A program made the position numbers and the translations under genes. From assembly GCA_020793555.1 (NCBI GenBank), contig DQIO01000325.1, positions 1-24,402 of the forward strand: a stretch of 24,402 nucleotides of DNA, given 5' to 3'. The notes under the pieces were generated by a model. That model saw nothing but the letters and a program-made list of their open reading frames with translations, searched no databases and was not told the origin of the DNA. Below are positions 16,532 to 24,188 of this stretch, piece after piece (within the stretch, counting starts at the first letter, position 1; each line of letters opens with the position of its first letter). Origin of the DNA: Methanosarcinaceae archaeon (lineage in GTDB: Archaea > Halobacteriota > Methanosarcinia > Methanosarcinales > Methanosarcinaceae).

Positions 16532-17875
16532 TCAATTTACCTTTTTTATCTTTTTACATACCGCAGCTCTTGCTTCTTCAGCCGGTTTGCATTCCCATGT
16601 GCGCCTTATTTTCACGTTCTTAAGAACAGGCATCGCTTTTTCAATACGTGCCCTCGCTGCGTTTAAGATAGATTCGTCAAATTCAGGCATCACAACCTCT
16701 ACATACTCACGCGGCGGCTCTTTCTCAACTTCAAGTGCCCTTGACGTATCAGGATTGTTTCGTTTTGATGTTACCATGGATTCAACTGCATCGTTCCACT
16801 GCGAAGCCCATGGTGAATATGGAATATCCGTATAATTCACTTTATCGCGCGAAACGCGAATTACATCAACATGGCATGCATTAACACATGCACCGCAGTA
16901 CGTACAGTAATCTTCAACAATTGCGATCTTCTTGCCAGTGTCTTCCGGAACATACCAAAGGTGCGAAGGACACACATTGAAGCACCCATGACACCCCTGT
17001 GGATCACACTTATCGATGTTAATCTCAACAAGTGATATTTCACCCTCAAACGGTTTTTTCACATCAACCGCATCGTAAGGACAAACTGCTTTGCACCATG
17101 TGCACCGAGTGCACTTTTCATCATCAATCGTGATATTGCCTTCTATTGGTGGTGCTTCGCAAGGTCGTTCTCCTTTTACACGTATCGCATCTTCAGGACA
17201 TAGGTCCTGACAAAGAACACAGTAATCACACTTGTCCTCATCTACTAATATCTGCTGAAATGGCGTGAGATCTGTAGGTGTTGGCTCACGTTCAACCATG
17301 ATGAAAGCGTCGCAAAACTTTGCACACACACCACAGAAATTGCATTTATCAAGGTCGATCTCGATCTCGCCTTGTGCATCTTCCTTAAAAGGTGCAATCT
17401 CCTCTTTTTTCTTGAACGTAAATTCAACCTTGATGGCATCCTCAAGACATGCAGCTTCGCACAATAGACACGGCAGGCACTTTTCGTTGAATTTGACATA
17501 CGAATCATACACCGGATATTTATCTTCATCCGGCAGTTCCCCTTCAAATTCCATCTTAAATGCATGAACGTGACAGAAATTCGCACACATACCACAGAAT
17601 GTGCATTTTTCAAGATCCGTCATAACAGGAGGTGCATCCATACCTGTTGCAATCTCATGCATGGGACCAAGTTCAAGTGCTTTTGTAGGGCACAGCTCCA
17701 CACAAATGCCACATCCTGTGCAGCGTTTGTAATCATAATCCAGTATCTTTTTTGACTTTTCGGTGATCTGGCTGTATATGAAATGTGACTCCTTAATGTC
17801 CATGTCTTTCGTGACAGTAATGGTTTCCTCGCCACCATCCAAACTATCAGGCACCACATCTGCGCTCCCACTCAT
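16532..17875 (-). CDS. FwdF-like polyferredoxin with eight [4Fe-4S] motifs
   Basis: In 447 residues I count eight four-cysteine cluster motifs: C52-C62, C91-C101, C133-C143, C178-C188, C216-C226, C255-C265, C290-C302 (with a five-residue first spacing, CDPQGCHGC) and C324-C334. This is the layout of FwdF/FmdF, the polyferredoxin wire of formylmethanofuran dehydrogenase. An N-terminal 50-residue and a C-terminal 110-residue extension flank the cluster region; the latter ends RARIEKAMPVLKNVKIRRTWE. The ATG overlaps the hdrA stop (ATGA), so the two are made together. A homologous hdrA-polyferredoxin pair is known from Methanosarcina. It is probably cytoplasmic and carries electrons between HdrA and a partner such as Fwd. 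Confidence 0.88.
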   Translation of the reverse strand: MSGSADVVPDSLDGGEETITVTKDMDIKESHFIYSQITEKSKKILDYDYKRCTGCGICVELCPTKALELGPMHEIATGMDAPPVMTDLEKCTFCGMCANFCHVHAFKMEFEGELPDEDKYPVYDSYVKFNEKCLPCLLCEAACLEDAIKVEFTFKKKEEIAPFKEDAQGEIEIDLDKCNFCGVCAKFCDAFIMVEREPTPTDLTPFQQILVDEDKCDYCVLCQDLCPEDAIRVKGERPCEAPPIEGNITIDDEKCTRCTWCKAVCPYDAVDVKKPFEGEISLVEINIDKCDPQGCHGCFNVCPSHLWYVPEDTGKKIAIVEDYCTYCGACVNACHVDVIRVSRDKVNYTDIPYSPWASQWNDAVESMVTSKRNNPDTSRALEVEKEPPREYVEVVMPEFDESILNAARARIEKAMPVLKNVKIRRTWECKPAEEARAAVCKKIKKVN

Positions 17876-20223
17876 TCGGAATCCTCCGAAATCTCAGACC
17901 CAATCGGACCCAGTTCTTTCAGAACATCAACAAAACTTTCAATGGATTTTGCAAATCTCTCACCTTCCGCTGCCGATATCCATTCAACCTTTAGCCGCTT
18001 TGGACTTAGCCCAATATCTTCAAGCACCCCTCCAAGAGCGTTCATTCTATGTTTGGCATTGTAATTCCCATGTAAGTAATGGCACTCATCAAGCCGGCAT
18101 CCCGCAACAAGCACACCATCTGCACCATCTTCAAGTGCTGAAAGGACAAAAATTGGGTCAACTCTTCCGGCACACATGGTCCTTATAATACGGACATTTG
18201 TCGGATACTGAATACGGGATGTTCCGGCAAGATCAGCGCAGGCATAACTGCACCAGTTACAGAGGAATGCAACAATAAGCGGGAACTCGTCCTTGACCTC
18301 TAAAGCCGCATGTACCTGCGCAAGTATCTGGTTATCAGTATAATTTCGCATACAGATCGCATCAATAGGGCAAGCTGCACTGCAAGCACCGCATCCATGG
18401 CACGAAAGTTCATCCACAACAGCCTTTTTATCAACTATGTGTATCTTGCTGAACTTGCACACATCCACACATATTCTGCATCCGATACATTTGTTAACAT
18501 CCACATGTGCGCTCAACGGGTCAGTTTCAAGTTCCCCTTTATTCAAAAGTATCACAGCTTTTGCTGCTGCTGCACCACCCTGTGCAATTGCAACCTGTAT
18601 CTCTTTCGGACCGGATGCACAACCGGCAATGAAAACACCATTGATATGAGAATCAACAGGACGCATTTTGGGATGTGCAATTGAAAGGAATCTATCAGTT
18701 CGGCGTGAGAGATTCAGCAATCCGGAAATATTATCATCAATGTTTGATTCCATTCCTGTCGAAAGCACCACAAGGTCATACTGCTCCTCACGTATCTCGC
18801 ATTCAAGAGTGTCCTCGAACCTAAGCGAAGGAGATCCATCCTTATTCTTCAACACTTCCGCAACCTTTCCGCGAATGAAATCAACACCCATCGACTGCGT
18901 CCGTTCATAATATTCTTCATACATCTCACCGGACGCTCGAATGTCAATATAATGGATCACAATATCGATATCTTGATACCGTTCCTTGAGCAATTGGGCA
19001 TTCTTCATTGCTGACATGCAACATACACGCGAACAGTAGGGATTGTCAACAGTCGCATCTCGCGACCCGACACACTGGATAAATGCGACACGTTTTGGGA
19101 TCTCGCCACTTGATGGAACCACTGCCCTTCCGCGCGTAGGACCTGAAGCATTTAGCATACGTTCAAGTTCCATGTTAGTGATGACATCAGGATATATTCC
19201 ATAACCATACTCTTCCTTACGAGTTGCATCGAATAACTGATATCCAGTCGCTATAATGATTGCACCGACCTCAAGTGCAAACTGTTCTTCTTTTTGATCA
19301 TAATCAATCGCATCTGCAGGACATGCTTGTTTGCAAAGTCCGCATCCAACACAATATTCGCTGTCAATGCAAACTACCTGCGGTACAGCCTGTGGAATTG
19401 GCATATAGATAGCCTTCGCCTTACCAAGACCAAAGTCGAATGGATTTGATATCTCAACAGGACAGACGCGGGCACATTCTTCAACACAGCCTTTGCATTT
19501 GTCCTCAGAAACATATCGCGGCTTTTTGATTCCTTTAATTTGGAAATTGCCAACAGAGCCAGTGATGTCTGTTATTTCGGAAAATGTAAAAAGATCGATG
19601 TTCGGATGGTTCTGCACATCCGTCATTTTGGGTGCCAGCACACAGATTGAGCAGTCATTTGTAGGGAACACTTCATTTAGAAGTGCCATCTTGCCGCCAA
19701 TTGTTGATTCTTTTTCAACCATGTAAACATGAAACCCGCTGTCTGCAAGGTTTAATGCTGCCTCAATACCCGCAACACCGCCACCAACCACAAGAACATC
19801 CTTGTTTACTTTTATGATCTTGTTCTTTAAGGGTACAAGCAATCGTGCTTTGGCAACACCCATCCTTACAAGATCGAACGCCTTTTGTGTGGCCATCTGG
19901 GGATAATCCATGTGGACCCATGAAACATGTTCACGTATGTTGACGATCTCAAGAAGATGTGGGTTCAAACCTGCTTTTTCAAGTACCCCCTTAAAGGTCT
20001 GCTCATGTAAACGAGGAGAACATGCAGCAACAACAACACGATCTATATTATGTTCTTTTATGTCTTCAATGATTGATTCCTGTCCGGAATCTGAACACAT
20101 GAACTGGATATCTGTGACAATAGCAACGTCTGCAAGTTCTTCAGTTTTCTTGCGCAAAGTATCGATATTTATGATGTTTGCGATGTTCAAGCCGCAGTGA
20201 CAGATGTATACTCCGATTCGCAT
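17872..20223 (-). CDS. hdrA: Heterodisulfide reductase subunit A fused to MvhD
   Basis: The 783-residue flavin protein is the bifurcating core of soluble heterodisulfide reductases. Seen: an N-terminal domain with CHCG (8-11); FAD site VLVVGGGVAGIEAALNLADSG (143-163); NDCSICVLAPKM with C191 and C194; ferredoxin motifs at C243-C254 and C291-C301; CVGSRD (384-389) with the YCSRVCCMSAMKN cysteines; a C-terminal ferredoxin pair at C579-C589 and C608-C618; and an MvhD domain (about 645-765) with C655, C658, C662, C684, C709 and C714. MvhD normally links HdrA to a hydrogenase; here it is fused, as in Methanosarcina HdrA. ATG 20223 follows a strong GAGGAGG. hdrB and hdrC are absent. Confidence 0.95.
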   Translation of the reverse strand: MRIGVYICHCGLNIANIINIDTLRKKTEELADVAIVTDIQFMCSDSGQESIIEDIKEHNIDRVVVAACSPRLHEQTFKGVLEKAGLNPHLLEIVNIREHVSWVHMDYPQMATQKAFDLVRMGVAKARLLVPLKNKIIKVNKDVLVVGGGVAGIEAALNLADSGFHVYMVEKESTIGGKMALLNEVFPTNDCSICVLAPKMTDVQNHPNIDLFTFSEITDITGSVGNFQIKGIKKPRYVSEDKCKGCVEECARVCPVEISNPFDFGLGKAKAIYMPIPQAVPQVVCIDSEYCVGCGLCKQACPADAIDYDQKEEQFALEVGAIIIATGYQLFDATRKEEYGYGIYPDVITNMELERMLNASGPTRGRAVVPSSGEIPKRVAFIQCVGSRDATVDNPYCSRVCCMSAMKNAQLLKERYQDIDIVIHYIDIRASGEMYEEYYERTQSMGVDFIRGKVAEVLKNKDGSPSLRFEDTLECEIREEQYDLVVLSTGMESNIDDNISGLLNLSRRTDRFLSIAHPKMRPVDSHINGVFIAGCASGPKEIQVAIAQGGAAAAKAVILLNKGELETDPLSAHVDVNKCIGCRICVDVCKFSKIHIVDKKAVVDELSCHGCGACSAACPIDAICMRNYTDNQILAQVHAALEVKDEFPLIVAFLCNWCSYACADLAGTSRIQYPTNVRIIRTMCAGRVDPIFVLSALEDGADGVLVAGCRLDECHYLHGNYNAKHRMNALGGVLEDIGLSPKRLKVEWISAAEGERFAKSIESFVDVLKELGPIGSEISEDSE

Positions 20224-20289
20224 GTGTATAATTCCTCCTCGCTGTAAAATCCGAGCGTAGCGAGGATATTCTTGCAGTGTTTGATGCGC

Positions 20290-20296
20290 TTAAATA
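20290..20296 (-). promoter_or_regulatory. Possible TATA box for the hdrA operon
   Basis: On the minus strand CTATTTAAG. It gives a start near 20266 and a leader of about 43 bases before the hdrA ATG, including the GAGGAGG site. Pattern only. Confidence 0.3.
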
Positions 20297-20448
20297 GTGA
20301 TATAGTTTTGGATATTTTGGCAAGGCAGGAAGACAGCCACGCATTATTTACAAAAGGGATGCCTGCAGATGTAAAAAACGACAACATTATGAAAATGTAG
20401 TACTTGCAGTTAATGGTTGTGTGCGCGTTTGCCAAAACCACACAAGCA

Positions 20449-20475
20449 TTTATATGCAATGTAGTCTTATACTAC
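20449..20475 (+). promoter_or_regulatory. Promoter and possible operator of the small ferredoxin gene
   Basis: TTTATATG at 20449-20456 is a TATA box about 26 bases before the sequence ATGGTGATA at 20478, where transcription would begin. A 5-bp inverted repeat, GTAGT-cttat-ACTAC (20461-20475), lies between TATA box and start and could bind a repressor. Confidence 0.45.
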
Positions 20476-20491
20476 GAATGGTGATAAAAAA

Positions 20492-20683
20492 ATGTCCGTA
20501 GCACTCAATTATAACAAATGTGATGGTGCCCCAACCTGTATTGGTGCAAGGGTATGCCCAACAAATGCAATGACGTATGATTTTTCAGCAGGCAAGCCTG
20601 TTATTGATGAATCGTCGTGCATAGACTGTAATGTTTGTGTGCAATACTGCCCACATGGCGCAATTGAAGCAACGGGGGCATAA
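20492..20683 (+). CDS. Small ferredoxin with one unusual cluster site
   Basis: The 63-residue protein has a normal second cluster motif (C43, C46, C49, C53; CIDCNVCVQYCP) and a first motif with only three cysteines, C10, C16 and C22 (KCDGAPTCIGARVCP), where Ala19 stands at the usual third ligand. The first site may hold a [3Fe-4S] cluster, use a non-cysteine ligand such as Asp11, or be empty. ATG 20492 has GGTGAT six bases upstream. It is divergent from hdrA and lies upstream of thioredoxin and FTR genes, so it is a candidate electron donor to them. Confidence 0.8.
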   Translation: MSVALNYNKCDGAPTCIGARVCPTNAMTYDFSAGKPVIDESSCIDCNVCVQYCPHGAIEATGA

Positions 20684-21017
20684 TCCACATACATAAAGTT
20701 ACATAAAAACATAATTTTGCATAAAATGCACTTGCATAGTGTCAATTCCGATCAAAACGATTGTAATTGATACATTCCAATTTATTCATACGATGTATAC
20801 AACATGTGTAAATCGCACGTGTGTTCATTATACTGCACACATATATAGTTAAGTATATTGAATAAAATGTATACTTAATTATATATTGTGTACAATCCAT
20901 TGTCGCGAGATTGCATATATAAGTTCAGGGCAAACCATTCGCAAGATACATAACTGTTTGTTCCAATTAAGATTTTGTATTTCACACGATTTTTCTAGAT
21001 TAAAAGCAGGCAAATCC
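20684..21017. other. Intergenic region before the thioredoxin gene
   Basis: No gene was found. It holds several ACATAAA-like repeats (20688-20725), GTATAC at 20795 and 20869, the inverted repeat at 20849-20878, and a TATA-like CATATATAAG at 20914-20923 that would start transcription near 20944. A 44-codon upstream extension of the thioredoxin frame lies here but has no ribosome binding site and reads unlike thioredoxin. Confidence 0.45.
20849..20878. promoter_or_regulatory. Inverted repeat upstream of the thioredoxin promoter
   Basis: TTAAGTATA (20849-20857) and TATACTTAA (20870-20878), a perfect 9-bp inverted repeat with a 12-base spacer. The arms are 21 bases centre to centre, two helical turns. 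It lies about 40 bases upstream of the TATA-like element, a position suited to an activator or a redox-responsive regulator. Confidence 0.5.
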
Positions 21018-21467
21018 ATGGTACTGAGCAACATTATTGACAATATTGGTCGAATATTCAGAAATAAACCAACAAGGGTTGGCACAATAGATGTTGGTGA
21101 TGAAAAACCAAAAATTGAAACCATCAGTAGCAACCTGTATAAAGTAAATACAGCCGGATTTGCAGATATCATAAATTCCGACATGCCAACTGTTGTTGAC
21201 TGCTATACTGAATGGTGCGGTCCTTGCAAAATGATCAATCCTATCTTTGCAAAACTTGCTGTTGAGTTCAATGGCAAAGTCAAGTTCATCAAAGTTGACC
21301 TTGATACATCTCCGACAATTGCCAGACACTTTGAAATCATGGGTGTACCAACTCTTATGTTGATTAAGGACAAGATGAAGATCAAATCAATTGTAGGATT
21401 ATCAGGAGAAGGAAAAATACGGCGTGCCATAAATAAGATGCTGGAAATAAAAATCGACCAGACATAA
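21018..21467 (+). CDS. Thioredoxin with N-terminal extension
   Basis: The 149-residue protein has a thioredoxin fold from about residue 40: PTVVDCYTEWCGPCKMINPIF with the active site W66-C-G-P-C70, then KFIKVDLDTSP, the cis-proline loop GVPTLMLI and a C-terminal helix. The first 40 residues (SNIIDNIGRIFRNKPTR...) are an extra hydrophilic part not found in minimal thioredoxins. It reduces protein disulfides. It lies 18 bases before the FTR-like gene, whose product can reduce it from ferredoxin. ATG 21018 is preferred over an upstream frame from 20886, though no strong ribosome binding site is present. Confidence 0.88.
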   Translation: MVLSNIIDNIGRIFRNKPTRVGTIDVGDEKPKIETISSNLYKVNTAGFADIINSDMPTVVDCYTEWCGPCKMINPIFAKLAVEFNGKVKFIKVDLDTSPTIARHFEIMGVPTLMLIKDKMKIKSIVGLSGEGKIRRAINKMLEIKIDQT

Positions 21468-21485
21468 TGATTCGGAGTATGGAAT

Positions 21486-21764
21486 ATGAACGAACATGAT
21501 AAAATGAAGGAACAAATGTATGCGTGGACTGCCAAATATGCAGAAAATAATGGCTTTAAACTGAATCCTGATAAAGAAATATACGATATTGTCATAGATG
21601 GACTTACCAAAAATAAAGAAAAAACTGGCAAACAATATTGCCCATGCCGGATAGTCATAGGCGATGAAGAGCAAGACAATAAGATTATCTGCCCATGCAT
21701 TTATCACAAAGATGAGATCGAAAAGGACGGAATGTGCCACTGTGCATTGTTCTTCAAAGGTTAA
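21486..21764 (+). CDS. Ferredoxin:thioredoxin reductase-like catalytic subunit
   Basis: The 92-residue protein shows the FTR beta-chain pattern: CPC (C52, C54), CPC (C69, C71) and CHC (C84, C86). These hold one [4Fe-4S] cluster next to a redox-active disulfide. Such single-subunit enzymes, known as ferredoxin:disulfide reductases in Methanosarcina, pass electrons one at a time from ferredoxin to thioredoxin. No alpha chain is needed or seen. ATG 21486 has GGAG about ten bases upstream. With the neighbouring thioredoxin and ferredoxin it forms a complete relay. Confidence 0.9.
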   Translation: MNEHDKMKEQMYAWTAKYAENNGFKLNPDKEIYDIVIDGLTKNKEKTGKQYCPCRIVIGDEEQDNKIICPCIYHKDEIEKDGMCHCALFFKG

Positions 21765-21809
21765 ACACCATATGGAAAACACAGAATAGACAAAATATAG
21801 TAAAGTTCA

Positions 21810-21831
21810 ACCATATAACAAATATTTAAAA
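21810..21831 (+). promoter_or_regulatory. Possible promoter of the fwdG gene
   Basis: Two overlapping AT-rich elements, CCATATAACA (21811-21820) and ATATTTAAAA (21822-21831), lie 30-50 bases before the ATG at 21861. Either could be the TATA box; the first leaves room for the AGGGT ribosome binding site. Confidence 0.35.
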
Positions 21832-21860
21832 CAAATAATTCATAGCACAAGGGTAAAAAA

Positions 21861-22319
21861 ATGGCAAACGCAATGGAAATATACCAACTTCTTCCAAAGA
21901 CCAATTGCAAGGAATGTGGAAAATCAACTTGCATGGCATTTGCCGTATCGCTTTTATCCCGCGAATTGACTGTTGACGATTGTCCACCTCTAAAAGATGA
22001 TAAGTTCAAAGCAAACTACAAAAAATTGTCAGATATGATCGTACCTGCAGAAGGGGCTTCAGAATCAGGAATGATCGTACATGAAGACAAATGTTTCGGA
22101 TGCGGCAATTGTGTGGTGGCATGTCCGGTCAATGTCGCGGAAGACTCACTCGGTGCAGGAATTGGACGGGCACCAACAAGTGACAAAGTGATTCTGCGTG
22201 TTGAAGATGGGATCGTCAGGACATCAAATGTGCATGATTGTCGTCGTTTTGGAGAGAACAAGATTCTCTGCAACGGATGTATAGTAACATGCCCAACAGA
22301 AGCGATCGAGTTTGTATGA
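21861..22319 (+). CDS. fwdG: FwdG-like subunit with N-terminal PF04060-type Fe-S domain
   Basis: The 152-residue protein has two parts. Residues 1-50 match the Fe-S domain of corrinoid/CODH proteins (TNCKECGKSTCMAFAVSLLS..., with C16, C19, C24 and C41). Residues 70-152 are FwdG-like, with cluster motifs C78-C81-C84-C88 (CFGCGNCVVACPVN) and C127-C137-C140-C144, the first spacing widened to nine residues. FwdG passes electrons to the FwdBD tungsten or molybdenum centre. The fusion adds a third cluster as an entry point. ATG 21861 follows AGGGT. It precedes fwdB, so an operon is likely. Formylmethanofuran dehydrogenase reduces CO2 to formyl-methanofuran. Confidence 0.85.
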   Translation: MANAMEIYQLLPKTNCKECGKSTCMAFAVSLLSRELTVDDCPPLKDDKFKANYKKLSDMIVPAEGASESGMIVHEDKCFGCGNCVVACPVNVAEDSLGAGIGRAPTSDKVILRVEDGIVRTSNVHDCRRFGENKILCNGCIVTCPTEAIEFV

Positions 22320-22362
22320 TGTGTATGAAATTGTATGAAATTGTATGAAATTGTATGACTTT
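22314..22362. repeat. 10-bp tandem repeat before fwdB
   Basis: GTATGA recurs at 22314, 22323, 22333, 22343 and 22353, a 9/10/10/10-base spacing, with three identical GTATGAAATT units (22323-22352). A further GTATGAAA lies at 22404. The spacing of one helical turn places all copies on the same DNA face. It lies in the 101-base fwdG-fwdB gap. Confidence 0.7.
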
Positions 22363-22393
22363 GTTGGACAATAACTGCTAATTTTAACCTTAA

Positions 22394-22400
22394 GATATAA
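22394..22400 (+). promoter_or_regulatory. Possible TATA box before fwdB
   Basis: GATATAA in TTAAGATATAAGC. Its centre is 24-26 bases before ATGGTGATA at 22421, so transcription would begin at or next to that ATG. Confidence 0.4.
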
Positions 22401-22420
22401 GCTGTATGAAACGTCAATAG

Positions 22421-23686
22421 ATGGTGATATTGTTGAACGAAAACTACCACGTATGCACCGGATGCGCACTCCTTTGTGACGACATTGAAGTTGTAATAGA
22501 CGCCAATGTAATAACTGAAATAAAAACTGCATGCCGAAAAGGTGTTTCACGTATGAAAGGATGCAATGATCCAATGTCACCCACAGTTGAAGGACAACAA
22601 GTTGATATCGATGTTGCGATCGGTGCAGCAGCAGACATACTCAAAAATTCAGAATCCCCATTAATATTTGGACTTGGCAACTCAACAGACGGTGCACAAA
22701 AAAAAGCGATTGAACTTGCAAAGCATATTGGTGCAATATTGGACGACACATCATCTTTTTGTCAGGGACCTACACTTGAAGCCATTTTCAATGATAAGAT
22801 CAAGTCCTGTACTCTGGATGATGTTCGTAACAAAGCAGATGTTATCGTTTACTGGGGCGCAGACCCTTCGAATTCCCACCCTCGACATCTTTCCAAATTC
22901 TCATACTTCCCACGTGGGCAGGAGAGGCAACGCGGCTGGGAAGAAGACCGCACCATGATATCAATAGATATCAGGAAATCCCATACCGCGAAGATCAGTG
23001 GCGACAAATTCCACCAGATTCCGTTACAGGCTGATGAGGAGTTCATTGATGCGCTAATTGACGCACTATCCGGCAAGGTCCCTAAAGTGCCTTTTGAGTA
23101 TGATCCCAAACGGATACTTGAACTTGCAAACATCATGAAAAATGCAAGGTTCGGGATTATCTTTGTTGGGCTTGGACTTGTATATTCCCTCGATAATATG
23201 GACCCAATAGTTAAATTGATGGATAAGTTGAACGAACTATCCAACTTCCACCTCATTCCAATGGTCGGTCATTATAATATGCGCGGGTTTAACCAAAACC
23301 TGTTCAATGAAACAGGGCACCTAAATCGTGTCAAGTTTGAAAAAGGAAACAACACCAAAGTTCAACACGGAGCCGAGTTTTCAATTGTGGAATCACTAAA
23401 TGAAAAGAAGGTGGATGCCGCACTGATAATTGGCTCTGACCCTCTTTCAAGCCTGCCGCGTGCTGTCGCAGATCATCTGCTAAACATACCGATAATCACA
23501 ATAGACCCGTGCGAGACATTTACATCCAGAAAGGCAAAAGTAACAATTCCATCCGCGCTTAGCGGTGTTGAGTGCGGCGGAAGTGCAATCCGAATGGATG
23601 GCGAGGAAGTGATGTTTGAGCCCATAATCGAAACGACCACTCTCTCGGATGAAGAAATACTTACCCGAATCATGGAGGCACTATAA
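22421..23686 (+). CDS. fwdB: Formylmethanofuran dehydrogenase subunit B
   Basis: The 421-residue subunit carries the tungstopterin or molybdopterin site of the enzyme that makes or oxidises formylmethanofuran. Seen: the N-terminal cluster CTGCALLC (C12, C15, C19) with C48, and DDTSSFCQGPTLEA in which Cys114 is the expected metal ligand. Also seen are the VYWGADPSNSHPRHLSKFS block, GHYNMRGFNQ and ALIIGSDPLSSLP. Start choice: ATG 22421 has no ribosome binding site of its own. GGTGAT (22423-22428) lies four bases before TTG 22433, which would give a product four residues shorter. The gene overlaps fwdD by one base (TAATG). Confidence 0.93.
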   Translation: MVILLNENYHVCTGCALLCDDIEVVIDANVITEIKTACRKGVSRMKGCNDPMSPTVEGQQVDIDVAIGAAADILKNSESPLIFGLGNSTDGAQKKAIELAKHIGAILDDTSSFCQGPTLEAIFNDKIKSCTLDDVRNKADVIVYWGADPSNSHPRHLSKFSYFPRGQERQRGWEEDRTMISIDIRKSHTAKISGDKFHQIPLQADEEFIDALIDALSGKVPKVPFEYDPKRILELANIMKNARFGIIFVGLGLVYSLDNMDPIVKLMDKLNELSNFHLIPMVGHYNMRGFNQNLFNETGHLNRVKFEKGNNTKVQHGAEFSIVESLNEKKVDAALIIGSDPLSSLPRAVADHLLNIPIITIDPCETFTSRKAKVTIPSALSGVECGGSAIRMDGEEVMFEPIIETTTLSDEEILTRIMEAL

Positions 23687-24087
23687 TGGGATTTGGACAA
23701 TTCCTTGCTGCACCTGAACAAAATATCACGATAGTTACATATAGAGATATATTCCAAAGTGCAGTCATGGAAGAGGGGCGTTTTAGTGAAGAATACCTCA
23801 AATTATCGGCTGTGATCAAGATGGATGCTGCGGATATCAAAAAATTGGGTGTAAAGGACGGGGACACAGTTATTGTCAAGAACGATGAAGAAAAAGTGGT
23901 TGTCAGGGTCGAGAATTCCGGCTACGACGCATCACATTCAGGGATTGCATACATGCCAAACAGCCCGTGGTCCAATGCTCTGGTCAGTGCGGACACAGGT
24001 GGCAGCGGGGTGCCGCAATACAAGAAGATAGAAGCCATGGTGTCAAGTGCGAAGGGCGAGAGTGTGACTGCCATTGATGATTTTTAA
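23686..24087 (+). CDS. fwdD: Formylmethanofuran dehydrogenase subunit D
   Basis: The 133-residue protein has the molybdopterin-dinucleotide-binding fold of FwdD: IVTYRDIFQSAVMEEGRFSEEYLKLSA near the start, LGVKDGDTVIVKNDEEKVVV in the middle, and IAYMPNSPWSNALVSADTGGSGVPQYK at about 89-115. Together with FwdB it completes the pterin site. Its ATG overlaps the fwdB stop. In most methanogens fwdA and fwdC follow; here an element remnant starts about 140 bases downstream. Confidence 0.92.
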   Translation: MGFGQFLAAPEQNITIVTYRDIFQSAVMEEGRFSEEYLKLSAVIKMDAADIKKLGVKDGDTVIVKNDEEKVVVRVENSGYDASHSGIAYMPNSPWSNALVSADTGGSGVPQYKKIEAMVSSAKGESVTAIDDF

Positions 24088-24089
24088 TC

Positions 24090-24188
24090 ATGAAGTCAAT
24101 GTGCTGTAGAGGAAAGGCGCAGCGATCAGTCCAAGGCGTTATGAAAAGAGATGGGTATTGCTGTGGTGGCTCATCCGGTACCTGGTAA
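24090..24188 (+). CDS. Possible small cysteine-rich peptide, 32 residues
   Basis: ATG 24090 begins two bases after the fwdD stop. The predicted peptide has two CC pairs (SMCCRGK and DGYCCGGSSGTW). No ribosome binding site is visible, so translation would depend on termination at fwdD. It may be a relic or chance. I do not recognise it. Confidence 0.25.
   Translation: MKSMCCRGKAQRSVQGVMKRDGYCCGGSSGTW

Noticed and set aside
20886..21017. N-terminal extension of thioredoxin from 20886
   Set aside because: It overlaps the predicted promoter, has no ribosome binding site, and is unlike any thioredoxin leader.
22313..22362. CRISPR-like repeat array
   Set aside because: Units are 10 bases with no spacers, so this is a tandem repeat and not a CRISPR.
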